Shown: piece by piece, positions 17,948-28,099 of the stretch | How positions within the stretch are numbered: the first letter of the stretch is position 1 | Layout: each line of letters opens with the position of its first letter | From: Limosilactobacillus reuteri | GTDB taxonomy: Bacteria; Bacillota; Bacilli; Lactobacillales; Lactobacillaceae | Length of the DNA: 64,000 nt | Assembly: GCF_034259105.1 (NCBI RefSeq) | Contig: NZ_CP139478.1 | Coordinates: 1,973,001 to 2,037,000, forward strand | Direction: 5' to 3' | The notes under the pieces: generated by a model | The model's database searches: none | Seen by the model: only the letters and a program-made list of their open reading frames with translations | Told to the model about the DNA's origin: nothing | Made by a program: the position numbers and the translations under genes

Positions 17948-19540
17948 GTGGACGACACAAAGAATCAACACCGGAAGCATAAACTTATTGAATATGCTAA
18001 CGGTAAATCGCTAGAGGAAATCAACGGAACAGTTGAAGTTCCTCGTGGAAAAGGCTTCTGGCGAACATTATTCGCTTACTCGGGGCCGGGAGCATTAGTT
18101 GCCGTGGGTTACATGGATCCAGGTAACTGGTCAACTTCAATTACTGGTGGACAGAGTTTCCAATATACCTTAATGACTACTATCTTGATTTCAAGTTTGA
18201 TTGCGATGTTGCTTCAATACATGGCGGCTAAACTCGGAATCGTGAGCCAAATGGACCTTGCTCAGGCAACACGGGCACGTACCGGTAAAGCATTAGGTAT
18301 TATTTTATGGATTATGACTGAGTTAGCGATCATGGCTACTGATATCGCTGAAGTTATCGGGGCTGCTATTGCATTAAACTTACTGTTCCACATTCCGTTG
18401 ATCCCAGCTGTATTTATTACTGTTCTTGATGTTTTAGTACTGCTATTATTAACCAAGATCGGATTCCGGAAGATTGAAGCAATTGTTGCATGTTTGATCT
18501 TGGTAATCTTGTTTGTTTTTGCTTACCAAGTTGCTTTATCTAACCCTAACTGGGGTGGCGTATTTATGGGTCTCCTTCCATCAGCTAAGGCAATTGCCCA
18601 ACATCCAGAAATTGGTGGTATTACTCCATTAACTGGATCATTAGGTATTATCGGTGCGACTGTTATGCCTCACAATTTATACCTTCACTCAGCAATTTCT
18701 CAAACTCGGAAGATTGACCACAATGATCTTGATAGTATTCGTCAAACAGTTCGTTTTACTACTTGGGATTCAAATATCCAATTATTCTTAGCATTTATTG
18801 TTAACGCCCTTCTTTTAATCATGGGGGTTGCTGTTTTCAAGACTGGCGCTGTGCAAGATAGTTCTTTCTTCGGTTTATATGATGCCCTGAATAACACTTC
18901 TATGCTTAGTAATCCAATCTTAATTGCGGTTGCTAAATCTGGTGTATTGTCAACTTTATTTGCAGTTGCTTTACTTGCCTCTGGTCAAAATTCAACTATT
19001 ACTGGAACATTAACCGGTCAAGTTATCATGGAAGGTTTCATTCATATGCGGATGCCTTTATGGGCACGACGGTTAGTTACGCGGATTATTTCCGTTATTC
19101 CAGTTATTGCTTGTGTTGCTATGACTAGTGGTGAGAATACCATCCAACAACACACTGCATTAAATCTTTTAATGGAAAATTCACAGGTATTCTTAGCTTT
19201 TGCCCTTCCATTCTCAATGTTGCCATTATTAATGATGACTAATAGTGAGGTTGAAATGGGTGAATTTAAGAATAGTGGCTGGGTTAAGGTTTGCGGTTGG
19301 ATCTCTGTAATTACCCTTACCTTCTTAAATCTTATTAATCTTCCTGCAACTTATGAAGGTTTTGGTATTTGGGCAAAAGGGACATCTGACGTTCTCGCAT
19401 ATATCACGATTATTGGCATTCTTGCTCTTCTTATCTGGACTTGTGTTGAACTCTACAAAGGGGACAAGCGCTTTGCTGCTGAAGGTAAAGGATTCGGACA
19501 ACGTGAAGCTCAAATGAAAGATTCAGCTGTAGAAGATTAA
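17948..19540 (+). CDS. mntH: Nramp-family divalent metal transporter (MntH-like)
   Basis: A 530-residue proton-coupled Mn2+/Fe2+ importer. Signature metal-site motifs are present: YMDPGNWST in helix 1 and MPHNLYLHS in helix 6. Eleven or so membrane helices follow in order. The start is set at GTG 17948-17950 because AAAGGTGG lies seven bases upstream; an in-frame ATG at 17900 has no such site. Most lactobacilli depend on manganese, so uptake of Mn2+ is the probable job. A terminator follows. Confidence 0.88.
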   Translation: MDDTKNQHRKHKLIEYANGKSLEEINGTVEVPRGKGFWRTLFAYSGPGALVAVGYMDPGNWSTSITGGQSFQYTLMTTILISSLIAMLLQYMAAKLGIVSQMDLAQATRARTGKALGIILWIMTELAIMATDIAEVIGAAIALNLLFHIPLIPAVFITVLDVLVLLLLTKIGFRKIEAIVACLILVILFVFAYQVALSNPNWGGVFMGLLPSAKAIAQHPEIGGITPLTGSLGIIGATVMPHNLYLHSAISQTRKIDHNDLDSIRQTVRFTTWDSNIQLFLAFIVNALLLIMGVAVFKTGAVQDSSFFGLYDALNNTSMLSNPILIAVAKSGVLSTLFAVALLASGQNSTITGTLTGQVIMEGFIHMRMPLWARRLVTRIISVIPVIACVAMTSGENTIQQHTALNLLMENSQVFLAFALPFSMLPLLMMTNSEVEMGEFKNSGWVKVCGWISVITLTFLNLINLPATYEGFGIWAKGTSDVLAYITIIGILALLIWTCVELYKGDKRFAAEGKGFGQREAQMKDSAVED

Positions 19541-19547
19541 AATAAAA

Positions 19548-19580
19548 AACTGGAAGCAAACTTCCAGTTTTTTATTTTTG
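19548..19580 (+). terminator. Terminator of the Nramp gene
   Basis: The arms AACTGGAAG and CTTCCAGTT are followed by a long T-run. Confidence 0.85.
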
Positions 19581-19703
19581 TAACGATTCTTTCACAAAAT
19601 GTTCATACTTGAACGGTATAGTATAGACAATCCCTAATATAAATAAACCCCTATTTTTCTTCTATACTATCCCCCTCAAAATAGCTATGAAGAAATACGA
19701 AAA

Positions 19704-19737
19704 GTGGTCGGCCCATAATGAGTCGGCCATTTTTTAA
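19704..19737 (+). terminator. Second hairpin with T-run
   Basis: The arms GGTCGGCC and GGCCGAC (inverted) around CATAATGA, then six T. It lies just upstream of the promoter (TATAAT at 19757) of the next gene and probably insulates it. Confidence 0.65.
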
Positions 19738-19805
19738 TACATCTAGGCTCTCCATGGTATAATAGGGAACTAGATATATTACTCATTAAGTATGAGGTGA
19801 AATCA

Positions 19806-20489
19806 TTGAATAATAAGGATAATAATCAAAACAATAATAAGCATCGTCCTACTCGAGTTGAGCTCTATGACACTCCTAAGCCAGGAGAAGAAAAGAAAAA
19901 ACGTTCTTTCTTTAATCGTAAGCCTAAACAGACTACCCCTAACCATAAACATAAGACAGCATCCCCTAATAAGAAAAAGAATCCATATGGAATTTCTCGC
20001 CGGATGTTTAAGGTCATTTTAGGCTGTCTATTAGTTGTCTTAATTGCAACTATTGTTATTTTCTTAGTTAAACAACAGGACCCTGTCAATGTTGATAGTA
20101 ATGACACTACTGTCTCCACAAGTACTTCATCACGCAAGAAACATAAAAAGAGCAGCAGTAGCAGTCATAAGCATCGTTCAAATCCCAATGACAGTGATGA
20201 TAATGATACTCAAGATACTTATAGTATTTCAACGCCTAGTCGTTCAAATAGCACGCCTCAGACAAATCATTCAACTAACCAACAACCAACTACTAACTCT
20301 TCTTCAACTCCACAACAAAACCAACCATCGCAGGAAGAACACCATGATCAAGGCAACAATCAACAACAGTCTACTTCACAACCAGCAAGCAGCAATTCTG
20401 GGTCACAGCCTAATCAAAGTTCGCAAAGTACTAGTTCCCAGTCAAACCCGCAACCAGTTCAACCTCATTCTCAAAATAATCAACATTAA
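19806..20489 (+). CDS. Single-pass membrane protein with Ser/Asn/Gln-rich tail, unknown
   Basis: A 227-residue protein. A basic, Asn-rich cytoplasmic N-terminus (about 60 residues) precedes one membrane helix (VILGCLLVVLIATIVIFLV, about residues 70-90) and an extracellular low-complexity tail of Ser, Thr, Asn, Gln, Pro and His. The start is taken as TTG at 19806 because GAGGTGA is correctly spaced; the GTG at 19797 overlaps that site. No family recognised. It may interact with the wall. A TATAAT box at 19757 marks its promoter. Confidence 0.6.
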   Translation: MNNKDNNQNNNKHRPTRVELYDTPKPGEEKKKRSFFNRKPKQTTPNHKHKTASPNKKKNPYGISRRMFKVILGCLLVVLIATIVIFLVKQQDPVNVDSNDTTVSTSTSSRKKHKKSSSSSHKHRSNPNDSDDNDTQDTYSISTPSRSNSTPQTNHSTNQQPTTNSSSTPQQNQPSQEEHHDQGNNQQQSTSQPASSNSGSQPNQSSQSTSSQSNPQPVQPHSQNNQH

Positions 20490-20504
20490 TTTGGAATAAA
20501 GGGG

Positions 20505-20797
20505 TTGTCAATTAAAGAGGGCGTGCTATAATCAAGACAATCGATTGAAGGATATGCACCTTCAAAGTCCTCTACAGAGAGTAAGTGCCTTGAGTGGAAG
20601 CACTTGTGAGTGACAATGATGGTTGTACCACCTTCCCTTATTATTAGCCGAGATAAGGCTAGTCGGATCGTGTCCGTTACCGCACCTTAGAGAGGACATT
20701 ACTAGTGTGTCCTAAAGATGGGTGGAACCACGCTAATTTTTGTTAATTAACGTCCCTGATACTTTCAACGCCGGAAGTATCAGGGACGTTTTTATTT
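20505..20797 (+). promoter_or_regulatory. T-box leader of thrS (Thr specifier)
   Basis: The promoter is TTGTCA at 20505-20510 and TATAAT at 20527-20532 with a 16-bp spacer. The T-box sequence GGGTGGAACCACG lies near 20720-20732. The terminator arms ACGTCCCTGATACTT and AAGTATCAGGGACGT are followed by T. The specifier position reads GGTTGT-ACC-A, giving an ACC (Thr) codon at 20627-20629. Confidence 0.92.
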
Positions 20798-20817
20798 ATA
20801 TTAAAGGAGAGATTTCT

Positions 20818-22623
20818 ATGGCTCAGGTTGCTGTTATGTCCCCAGATGGATCAGTTAAGAAGATCGATCGGGATTCACAAGAAGGTTTAGAAGCATTACG
20901 TAAACTTTCTGCGTTAATGTTAAAGGCTGCATTAAAACAAGAATTTAAGGGTATTCGACTTGGTGAAGCTGTCGCTGACGAAGATGGTTTCCACGTTGAT
21001 TCTGATAAAGACAATCAACAAGTTTCTGCCGACGAATTACCAGCTCTTGAAGATGTGATCAAGGGAATGGCCAAAACCGATGTTAAGGTGGAATTTGTTG
21101 AAGTACCTGTTGACGAGGCTCTTGCTGAGGTAAAAGATGATCGTTTCTCTACTGAATTGATCAATGAAAATGCTAAAGACGGTAAAGTAGCAATGTACCA
21201 ACTTGGCGATGTTAAAGCCGTTGCTGATGATGATATTCTTTTGTATGGTAATGTTGTTAAAAACTTACGCCTTCTTTCTGTTGCTGGTGCTTACTGGAAG
21301 GGAATGTCCTCCAATCCTATGCTTCAACGGATTTACGGAACCGTCTTCTACAAGAAGGACGCATTAGAAGAAGATTTAAAGAAACGTCAAGAAGCTAAGG
21401 AACGTGACCACCGTGTTATCGGTAACCAACTTGATCTCTTCTTTGTTGATCCTAAGGTTGGTGCCGGTTTACCATACTGGTTACCAAAAGGTGCTACTAT
21501 TCGCCGGACAATCGAACGTTACATCATTGACCGGGAAGTTGCCGATGGTTACCAACACGTTTATACTCCAGTCCTCATGAATCTTGATGCCTACAAGACT
21601 TCTGGCCACTGGGAACACTACCGCGACGACATGTTCCCACCAATGGACATGGGTGATGGTGAAATGCTTGAATTACGGCCAATGAACTGCCCAAGCCATA
21701 TTCAAGTTTACAAGCACCATATTCGTTCATACCGTGATCTCCCATTACGAATTGCGGAACTTGGTATGATGCACCGTTATGAAAAATCAGGTGCTCTTTC
21801 TGGTCTTCAACGTGTTCGTGAAATGACTTTGAACGATGGTCACACTTTCGTTACCCTTGATCAAATTCGTTCTGAATTCGCTAAGATTTTGAAGTTGATC
21901 ATGAGCGTTTACGAAGACTTTGATATTACTGACTACAGCTTCCGACTATCTCTTCGTGACCCTAAGAACGTTAAGAAGTACTATGCTAATGACGAAATGT
22001 GGGAAAAATCTCAATCAATGTTGAAGTCAGCAATGGACGACCTTAACCTTGATTATTATGAAGCTGAAGGTGAAGCTGCCTTCTATGGTCCAAAACTTGA
22101 TATTCAAACTAAGACTGCTCTTGGAAACGACGAAACAATGTCAACTATTCAACTTGACTTTATGCTTCCAGAACGATTCGGTCTTTCCTACGTTGGTCAA
22201 GACGGTAAAGAACATCAACCAGTTATGATCCACCGTGGTGTTGTTGGAACAATGGAACGGTTCATGGCTTACTTAACAGAAATTTACAAAGGTGCATTCC
22301 CAACTTGGTTAGCTCCAGAACAAGTTCACATCATCCCTGTTAACGAAGAAGCTCATGGTGAATACGCCGATGACCTCGCTAAGAAGATGAAGGCTGCTAA
22401 CATCCGGGTTAATGTCGACCACCGGAACGAAAAGATGGGCTACAAGATTCGTGAAGCTCAAACACAAAAGGTTCCATACACTCTTGTTGTTGGGGACGAT
22501 GAAAAGAATAACAACGGTATATCTGTTCGTAAGTACGGTGAAAAGGAACAAAACGAAATGAGTCAAGAAGCATTTATGAATGAAATTCTTGAAGATATTG
22601 CTTCTTACTCCCGTGAAAAGTAA
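20818..22623 (+). CDS. thrS: Threonyl-tRNA synthetase, short form without TGS domain and with a degenerate editing domain
   Basis: A 601-residue class II synthetase. The catalytic core is complete: motif 2 [13 protein letters not shown] and the zinc ligands Cys291 (NCPSH), His342 (DGHTF) and His472 (MIHRG). The C-terminal anticodon domain is present. The N-terminus is odd. Only the first TGS strand ([17 protein letters not shown]) remains before the N2 domain. The HxxxH motif of normal bacterial ThrRS is replaced by RKLSAL (28-33), and the DxCRGPH region by VKAVADDD (132-139). Editing of Ser-tRNA-Thr is therefore probably lost. The ATG follows AAAGGAGAG. It is under a Thr T-box. Confidence 0.92.
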   Translation: MAQVAVMSPDGSVKKIDRDSQEGLEALRKLSALMLKAALKQEFKGIRLGEAVADEDGFHVDSDKDNQQVSADELPALEDVIKGMAKTDVKVEFVEVPVDEALAEVKDDRFSTELINENAKDGKVAMYQLGDVKAVADDDILLYGNVVKNLRLLSVAGAYWKGMSSNPMLQRIYGTVFYKKDALEEDLKKRQEAKERDHRVIGNQLDLFFVDPKVGAGLPYWLPKGATIRRTIERYIIDREVADGYQHVYTPVLMNLDAYKTSGHWEHYRDDMFPPMDMGDGEMLELRPMNCPSHIQVYKHHIRSYRDLPLRIAELGMMHRYEKSGALSGLQRVREMTLNDGHTFVTLDQIRSEFAKILKLIMSVYEDFDITDYSFRLSLRDPKNVKKYYANDEMWEKSQSMLKSAMDDLNLDYYEAEGEAAFYGPKLDIQTKTALGNDETMSTIQLDFMLPERFGLSYVGQDGKEHQPVMIHRGVVGTMERFMAYLTEIYKGAFPTWLAPEQVHIIPVNEEAHGEYADDLAKKMKAANIRVNVDHRNEKMGYKIREAQTQKVPYTLVVGDDEKNNNGISVRKYGEKEQNEMSQEAFMNEILEDIASYSREK

Positions 22624-22631
22624 TTAAAACT

Positions 22632-22675
22632 AAAAATGGCTTTATCACAACTTTGTGAAAGTCATTTTTTTATTT
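22632..22675 (+). terminator. Terminator of thrS
   Basis: The imperfect arms AAAATGGCTTT and AAAGTCATTTTT surround ATCACAACTTTGTG and are followed by a T-run. Confidence 0.7.
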
Positions 22676-22696
22676 TAAATCCTAAATTTCAAGAAT

Positions 22697-23943
22697 AAGT
22701 TAGCCACTGGACTCAAATAAATAATACTGACCAATTGATTATTGGTTGATGGAGCTGTGATATCTCTTGGTAGAAGGCCTTACGATAGATATCCATTGAC
22801 GAATGTCCATTAAACATAGCTCGTGGATAGTGATTCATCCAATCATTAGTCGCTATGATCTGAGCACTACTATAGTTATTTATAGCTTCACCTTTGGTAA
22901 TCTCCTTGCGGAGAAACCGGTTATTGATCTCATTGGATCCACGTTCCCAAGGGGAATACGGATCAGCATAGAAAACATGATCGTGAACTTGTGTTAACTC
23001 ACTAAATTCTGAACCGTTGTCAGAGGTTATTGTCTTAAAGATGCGATAGTAAGCATCTGTGCCCATTTTCTGGCGTAAATTTATAAAGAACTGATTTACT
23101 GCATGCGCAGTTTTACCAGCAATTTTACTCGTGATATTAACTCGTGAAAGGCGATCAGTCATTACTAGTACAACACTGTCATTACCGTTTTTCTGTCCCT
23201 GAACTGTATCTAGTTCCCAATGGCCAATTTCGGACCGTTGGTCCGCAGTTTGAGGTCGTTGAGCAATATTAGGCCCTAAGCACCTTTTAGCTTGCGGATG
23301 AGTTCGATGATGCTTACGTTTAGGTTTTTCAAAGAGGTCTAAATTGGACGTACGAAGCACACCCTCATTAATCCATTGATATAAAGTTACAACCGACTTT
23401 GGGATCAGGGTGCCATCATTCATTAAATCTCGAGCCTTATAAATAACCGCTTGTGGGGAGTAATGGTGGTCGTCAAACTCACCAAGCATTAGCTGATCAG
23501 CTAATCGTAAAAATTGCTTTGAAGAATAATATAAGCGACGACGACCAGAATGGCGGTGATGTTCAAGATATGTGGCCTGACCAGCTTCATAACTATAGAT
23601 GTAGTAAGAATATTCGTAAATCTTACCATTAGATTTTTGACGACGAAGTTGGCGGACCGTACCACGGTTGAGCTCGTTATTAATTGTTTGATGATTAACT
23701 CCTAATTGGCGACCAATTGCGCGATTGGAAAGTCCTTGCGACTTTAAAGTCGCAATCATCACACGTTCTTCTTTAGTAAGATGAGCATTCTTTTTATGAG
23801 TAGTCAATAAACTAGTAGACATGGTATCATTTAAGTGCGTCATTTGACGGACATCCTTTCATATAGGTTTGGTTCACTTAATATGATACCTGATGTCACG
23901 CCGAATGGCGTTTTTTATTTACCACCAACTGGGTGGCTAACTT
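22697..23943 (-). mobile_element. IS30-family element (different type from copies 1-3)
   Basis: About 1.25 kb. The inverted ends share AAGTTAGCCAC (22697-22707, and inverted at 23933-23943). One transposase gene fills it. I could not identify an unambiguous target duplication. Confidence 0.8.
22713..23843 (-). CDS. IS30-family transposase
   Basis: A 376-residue protein: N-terminal helix-turn-helix (LTKEERVMIATLKSQGLSN, GRQLGVNHQTINNELNRG) and DDE core (IGHWELDTVQGQKN; KTITSDNGSEF; SPWERGSNEINNRFLRK). It is intact. It lies between thrS and the small gene at 24180, antisense to both, and so far seems to have spared both. Confidence 0.9.
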   Translation of the reverse strand: MTHLNDTMSTSLLTTHKKNAHLTKEERVMIATLKSQGLSNRAIGRQLGVNHQTINNELNRGTVRQLRRQKSNGKIYEYSYYIYSYEAGQATYLEHHRHSGRRRLYYSSKQFLRLADQLMLGEFDDHHYSPQAVIYKARDLMNDGTLIPKSVVTLYQWINEGVLRTSNLDLFEKPKRKHHRTHPQAKRCLGPNIAQRPQTADQRSEIGHWELDTVQGQKNGNDSVVLVMTDRLSRVNITSKIAGKTAHAVNQFFINLRQKMGTDAYYRIFKTITSDNGSEFSELTQVHDHVFYADPYSPWERGSNEINNRFLRKEITKGEAINNYSSAQIIATNDWMNHYPRAMFNGHSSMDIYRKAFYQEISQLHQPIINWSVLFI

Positions 23944-24066
23944 CATTCTATAATCCACCTTTTATTTTAAATTTTATAAAAGTGAAATTTTTAGCATAAC
24001 TTTAACCACCAAAAATAAACCGTTTTCGAAGTATTCGTGAAATTTTGGACAACCGAAAATTAGTAA

Positions 24067-24095
24067 TTGACACTGATTCTCAATGGCTTTATAGT
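24067..24095 (+). promoter_or_regulatory. Promoter of the 44-residue protein gene
   Basis: TTGACA at 24067-24072 and TATAGT at 24090-24095 with a 17-bp spacer, giving a leader of about 80 nt before the start codon. Confidence 0.7.
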
Positions 24096-24179
24096 AGTAA
24101 ACGCTCGCTTCTGAGCCACTAAATTTAATAATCAATTATTCTAAAAACAAAAAATTACTTATTTTGGAGGTATATGATA

Positions 24180-24314
24180 ATGTCTACGATGAACGATTTA
24201 TTTAAAGCAATGGGTAAAGCTACTGAAGAGCATCACGCTAGCGGACTTTCATTTGAAGCAAAGACTGATGCACCTGCCGGTATCGGTCAAGGTATCCTTA
24301 ACGTTCGCAAGTAA
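24180..24314 (+). CDS. 44-residue protein, unknown
   Basis: A short open frame with every sign of a real gene: a consensus promoter at 24067, TTGGAGG nine bases before the ATG at 24180, and its own terminator directly after the stop. The product begins MSTMNDLFKAMGKA and ends GIGQGILNVRK. It is soluble-looking, without signal peptide, Cys, or a double-glycine leader typical of bacteriocins. An ATG at 24174 is possible but too close to the ribosome binding site. I do not recognise the family. Confidence 0.7.
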   Translation: MSTMNDLFKAMGKATEEHHASGLSFEAKTDAPAGIGQGILNVRK

Positions 24315-24321
24315 TTTTAAA

Positions 24322-24358
24322 AGGTCATGATTAGGAATTTTCCGATCATGACCTTTTT
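24322..24358 (+). terminator. Terminator of the 44-residue gene (also faces the minus-strand pseudogene)
   Basis: The arms AGGTCATGAT and ATCATGACCT are followed by a T-run. Confidence 0.85.
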
Positions 24359-25207
24359 TATTTATCCTTAATAGCCGAAGCAAATATAAACATAACTAAC
24401 CCCAGGGCAAATAGAACACTTAATGAAGCTACACCGATCGTCGATTTACCAGTCCATTGAGTAACGATTCCGACAATAAAGGGACCGAGAATTGCGGAAA
24501 ACTTCCCAAGGATATTATAGAAACCAAAAAATTCACTACTGTCATTTTTAGGAACAAGGCGGCCGAAGTATGATCTACTAAGTGCTTGAAGTCCGCCTTG
24601 GCTTGTCCCAACTAAAATAGCTAAAATCCAAAAATCAATCAAAGTTTCTAACCGTAAAGCATAAAGACAAATAAAGAAATAAACGATAATGCCTAACATA
24701 ATAATTCGCCTCGTAGAAAATTTGTTAGCGAGCCAACCATACAAAAGTGAAAATGGAACAGCAATTAACTGAACTACTAACAAAACCACCATCAGCATCG
24801 TTGTTTGAATCCCTAAGTCTTTACCAATAACTGTTGCCATCGTAAAGATTGTATCAACACCGTCAATATAGAAGAAATAGGCAACTAAAAACCATGTCAA
24901 CTGCTTATATTGATTAATATGATGCATAGTTCTTCTCAGACGGCGCAAACTATCGATAAAAGGATTTGTCATACTGTTGACGCTATAACGTTGATGATCA
25001 TTATAAAGGTGCAAGTAATGAAATAATAAGCGTACCAAAACTATTTGCGCATCCCCATAGCGCTGTCGAATTTGCTGCACTAACACCGGCATGATCAGCT
25101 ACTGCTTTGAAATAAACTGGTAAAACAGCGGTCACAACTAAAATTCCATAACCAGAATTTGCCCAATCATAAAAAATCCATTGCCATTGTTGTCTTGTAA
25201 ACTTCAC
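24358..25207 (-). pseudogene. MFS transporter pseudogene (UMF1/Atg22-like), internal deletion
   Basis: The N-terminal 67 residues (MKFTRQQWQWIFYDWANSGYG…SLLAPL) carry the YDWANSGYG signature of UMF1-type permeases. The C-terminal 210 or so residues (NPFIDSLRRLRRTMHH to AIKDK) are readable in another frame. Between them roughly 100 codons (about four helices) are missing, and the junction near 25000 shifts frame and hits a stop. The product cannot be functional. Its ATG follows a GTGACGTTGTGAAG context just after the phosphodiesterase pseudogene stop, suggesting a former operon. Confidence 0.82.
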
Positions 25208-25216
25208 AACGTCACC

Positions 25217-26506
25217 TCAGTCTTTAAAGATTGCATCAATTGCTTGTCCGGCAGTTGGAGTCGGATAATGTAATCCTAATAATTTAGCAAATGTCGGTCC
25301 TTCATCAACCAGGTGAGCATTTTCAACAGTCGCACCACCCTTGATTTGTGAACCGGCAAAAATAGCGGTAGTGAAGTAATTTGCTTGTGTTGGCCCGTAA
25401 CCATGGACCCCACGATAGCGATCATGAGTTCCAATTGATTCCGGATCAACTTTTTCGACAATCGCTGGCCTGTTTACCTCATCAGTGAAATAGTATCCTG
25501 GTTTGGCTTCGACGAGGAATGTGCACTTAGGATCTGCGCCCCGTTTGATCGCCGTTGCGTTATTATAGATTCGCTCAACTCCTTCGACACCAGCAATCAT
25601 TTGCTTAAGTTTTCCTCGGTCTACGGCGCCGCGAGTATAAATATAAGTTTCTCCATCGCAAGTTTTAGCGGTGACTTGCCAGTTATTTCGATAGGTGCTT
25701 TTCTTTCCAAGAGGGTGAAGCAGTCCTTGTTGCGCAAATAGCATATTCAAATGAATCATCTTATCAACATTAATTTGATAGTGATCTCCTAAAATTACAA
25801 AGTCTGTTTGCGCATAAGTACCGGTATCTTTCGTCGCTTGAATTATCTTAGCTACACGTTTATCTAAACGGTGTAATGCTTCTTTAGCTTGTGGTGACCG
25901 AACCCCATAATGGTGACGCATACTATCCATATCAACTAAGTGAATCAAGGTTAAGTCCGGTTTTTTATTTTTAATCGTATCAACCGCACATGCTGTTACA
26001 AAATCGTCAAGCCACGGCTGCTTAATTCCGTGCCGTAATTTACCATATTTCTTATTCATCTCATATAGAAATAACGGGCTACTTGCCTTTAACGAAACCA
26101 GTACTTGATTTGTCCAAATTCGATTAGGAAAGATTTCTGCAAGGTTATAATCAATCTTACTGCCAGCAGTCACAGGCCACAAAAAGGCAGCGGTTGTTAA
26201 GCCCTTTTCTTTTGCAACATCATAGAGGGGTATCGATTGAATATCTTTTCGATACCAGAACCAGTCAGGCGATTGCCGGCGTGGCTGCAATTTAGTATTA
26301 TTAACAATTCCATGCACAGCTGGATACTGACCGGTAATAATCGAAGTATGGGATGGGTAAGTTAATGTTGGAAAGATTCCTTTAACTTTTTACCCAGGTT
26401 CCTTTTTTATTAAACTCGCTAATGTTGGTGTTAATTGACGTAATTCGTTTAGATCACGAAACCCTAGTGAATCTAGCGAAATAACAATTAGCTTATGCTG
26501 TTTCAT
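25217..26506 (-). pseudogene. Alkaline phosphatase/nucleotide pyrophosphatase-like pseudogene (one stop)
   Basis: A type I phosphodiesterase/alkaline-phosphatase superfamily enzyme, 429 residues if read through. The metal-site elements are visible: IVISLDSLG at the start (Asp), then TYPSHTSIITGQYP carrying the nucleophilic Thr/Ser region, LIHLVDMDSMRHHYG, and ILGDHYQ. A TAA at 26390-26392 (codon 39) interrupts it, and both sides remain in the same frame. A compensating pair of indels in the A-runs there is an alternative explanation. Downstream ATGs would give an enzyme lacking its nucleophile region. Confidence 0.82.
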
Positions 26507-26654
26507 TTGTTCATCTGCTTTCTTTTCAAACTCATTAGCTATTTTAAAATAAATTATTGTTAATAACTAGTTTTGAAGCGAAATTTGATTCACAGTAATT
26601 TTTAATGTAAAATTAAGTTTCAGTTTTCAGTATTTTATGAAAGGAATCATAATC

Positions 26655-28031
26655 ATGCAAAATCAGTTACCCAAGGGAAAAGAGCATGAGAAAACTCTCG
26701 GCCTCTTCGACCTTTCTATTCTAGGTATTGGCGCAATCATCGGAACTGGAATTTTAGTTTTAACTGGAATTGTCGCCGCGGAAGATTCAGGCCCCGCAAT
26801 TGTTTTCTCTTTTCTGATTGCTGCTCTTGCCAGTGGTTTAATTGGTCTCTGTTATTCAGAATTGACCACTAGTTTGCCCAATTCAGGAAGTGCCTTTTAC
26901 TACGCGTGGGTTTCAATTGGTAAATTTATGGCGTTCCTTGCTGGATGGACGCTGATTGGGGTCTATGTTACTACTACCGCTACAGTAGCCAATGGTTGGA
27001 CTGGGTACGTGCAATCATTTCTTGAAGTTCTCGGAGTTAATTTACCACATAAATTACTGGTCACTCCTGCAGCTGGTGGTTATGTAAATCTCCCCGCCGT
27101 CTTGATGATCCTTTTTATGACGATTATTCTGACACGGGGAACTAGTGAAAGTAAACTTGTTAATAACTTCTTGGTTGGTGTCAAAATCTTTATTATTGTT
27201 CTATTTATCGTTGTTAGTGCTCAACATATTAATCCAGCTAACTGGCACCCATTTTTACCATATGGATACAAAGGAATTTTCACAGGAGCATCTGCTGTTT
27301 TCTTCTCCTTCCTTGGATTTGATGCATTAGCTACTTCTGCTGAAGATGCTAAAGATGTTGATAAAAATATTCCCCGGGCAATAATTTTATGTTTAGTCAT
27401 TTCAACGGCCCTCTATATTTTAGTTAGTCTTGTTATGACGGGAGTTCTAAGCTATAAAGATTTGAATGTCTCTGAAGCTATGTCATATGTTCTTTTAGCT
27501 AAAGGTCATAAATACGTGGCTGAGATTGTTTCGCTTGGTGCTGTTTTAGGAATTATGGCTGTTGTCTTCGCATTCATCTATGCTGGTTCAAATATCATGA
27601 AGTCAATGAGTCGAAGTGCTTTTCTTCCTCAAGGTCTCGCTAAAGTTAACGATAAAACTCAAAGTCCTAATCGTGCTATTTGGTTAGTCGGGCTTCTCGC
27701 AGCTGTCCTAGCTGGAGAATTTGATCTCCATTATCTTGCATTAATCGCCAACATTGGATCATTGGTTGTCTTTGCTTTGATTTCGCTTATCGTAATTATC
27801 TTACGGTACCGTTACCCAGAATTAAAGCGACCATTTAAGGTACCTTTTGGCAACGTTATTCCTGTGCTATCAGTATTGATCTGTATTGTTTTACTAGTAA
27901 GCATCTCACTCAATGCTTGGTTAACATACTTATTATGGTTGGTAGTCGGACTAGGAGTGTACTTCTGCTATTCTCTTCGCCATGCCAACGAATTTAACTT
28001 CCAAGATGAAAGTGATATCCCAGGTAATTAA
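26655..28031 (+). CDS. Amino acid permease, APC superfamily (YfnA-like)
   Basis: A 458-residue transporter with about 12 membrane helices. The first helix GIGAIIGTGILVLTG is the APC substrate-binding signature. FFSFLGFDALATSAEDAKDVDKNIPRA matches the cationic-amino-acid/YfnA subgroup. The start is set at ATG 26655, after AAAGGA; an in-frame ATG at 26637 has no ribosome binding site. It probably imports an amino acid. It is monocistronic with a terminator at 28049. Confidence 0.88.
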   Translation: MQNQLPKGKEHEKTLGLFDLSILGIGAIIGTGILVLTGIVAAEDSGPAIVFSFLIAALASGLIGLCYSELTTSLPNSGSAFYYAWVSIGKFMAFLAGWTLIGVYVTTTATVANGWTGYVQSFLEVLGVNLPHKLLVTPAAGGYVNLPAVLMILFMTIILTRGTSESKLVNNFLVGVKIFIIVLFIVVSAQHINPANWHPFLPYGYKGIFTGASAVFFSFLGFDALATSAEDAKDVDKNIPRAIILCLVISTALYILVSLVMTGVLSYKDLNVSEAMSYVLLAKGHKYVAEIVSLGAVLGIMAVVFAFIYAGSNIMKSMSRSAFLPQGLAKVNDKTQSPNRAIWLVGLLAAVLAGEFDLHYLALIANIGSLVVFALISLIVIILRYRYPELKRPFKVPFGNVIPVLSVLICIVLLVSISLNAWLTYLLWLVVGLGVYFCYSLRHANEFNFQDESDIPGN

Positions 28032-28048
28032 AATTTATTTCTAAATAA

Positions 28049-28088
28049 ATTATGATAGACCTCTACATTGATCCAGAATGTTAGAGGT
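28049..28088. terminator. Convergent terminator
   Basis: The arms AGACCTCTA and TAGAGGTCT are followed by T. It lies between the permease and the convergent PanE-like gene. Confidence 0.85.
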
Positions 28089-28099
28089 CTATTTTTATC

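Noticed and set aside
20740..20817. Extended N-terminus of ThrRS upstream of 20818
   Set aside because: The in-frame upstream codons are the T-box terminator hairpin; AAAGGAGAG places the start at 20818, so the missing TGS domain is not hidden upstream.
24180..24314. 44-residue product as a bacteriocin or pheromone precursor
   Set aside because: No double-glycine leader, no hydrophobic segment, and no adjacent immunity, transport or histidine-kinase gene.
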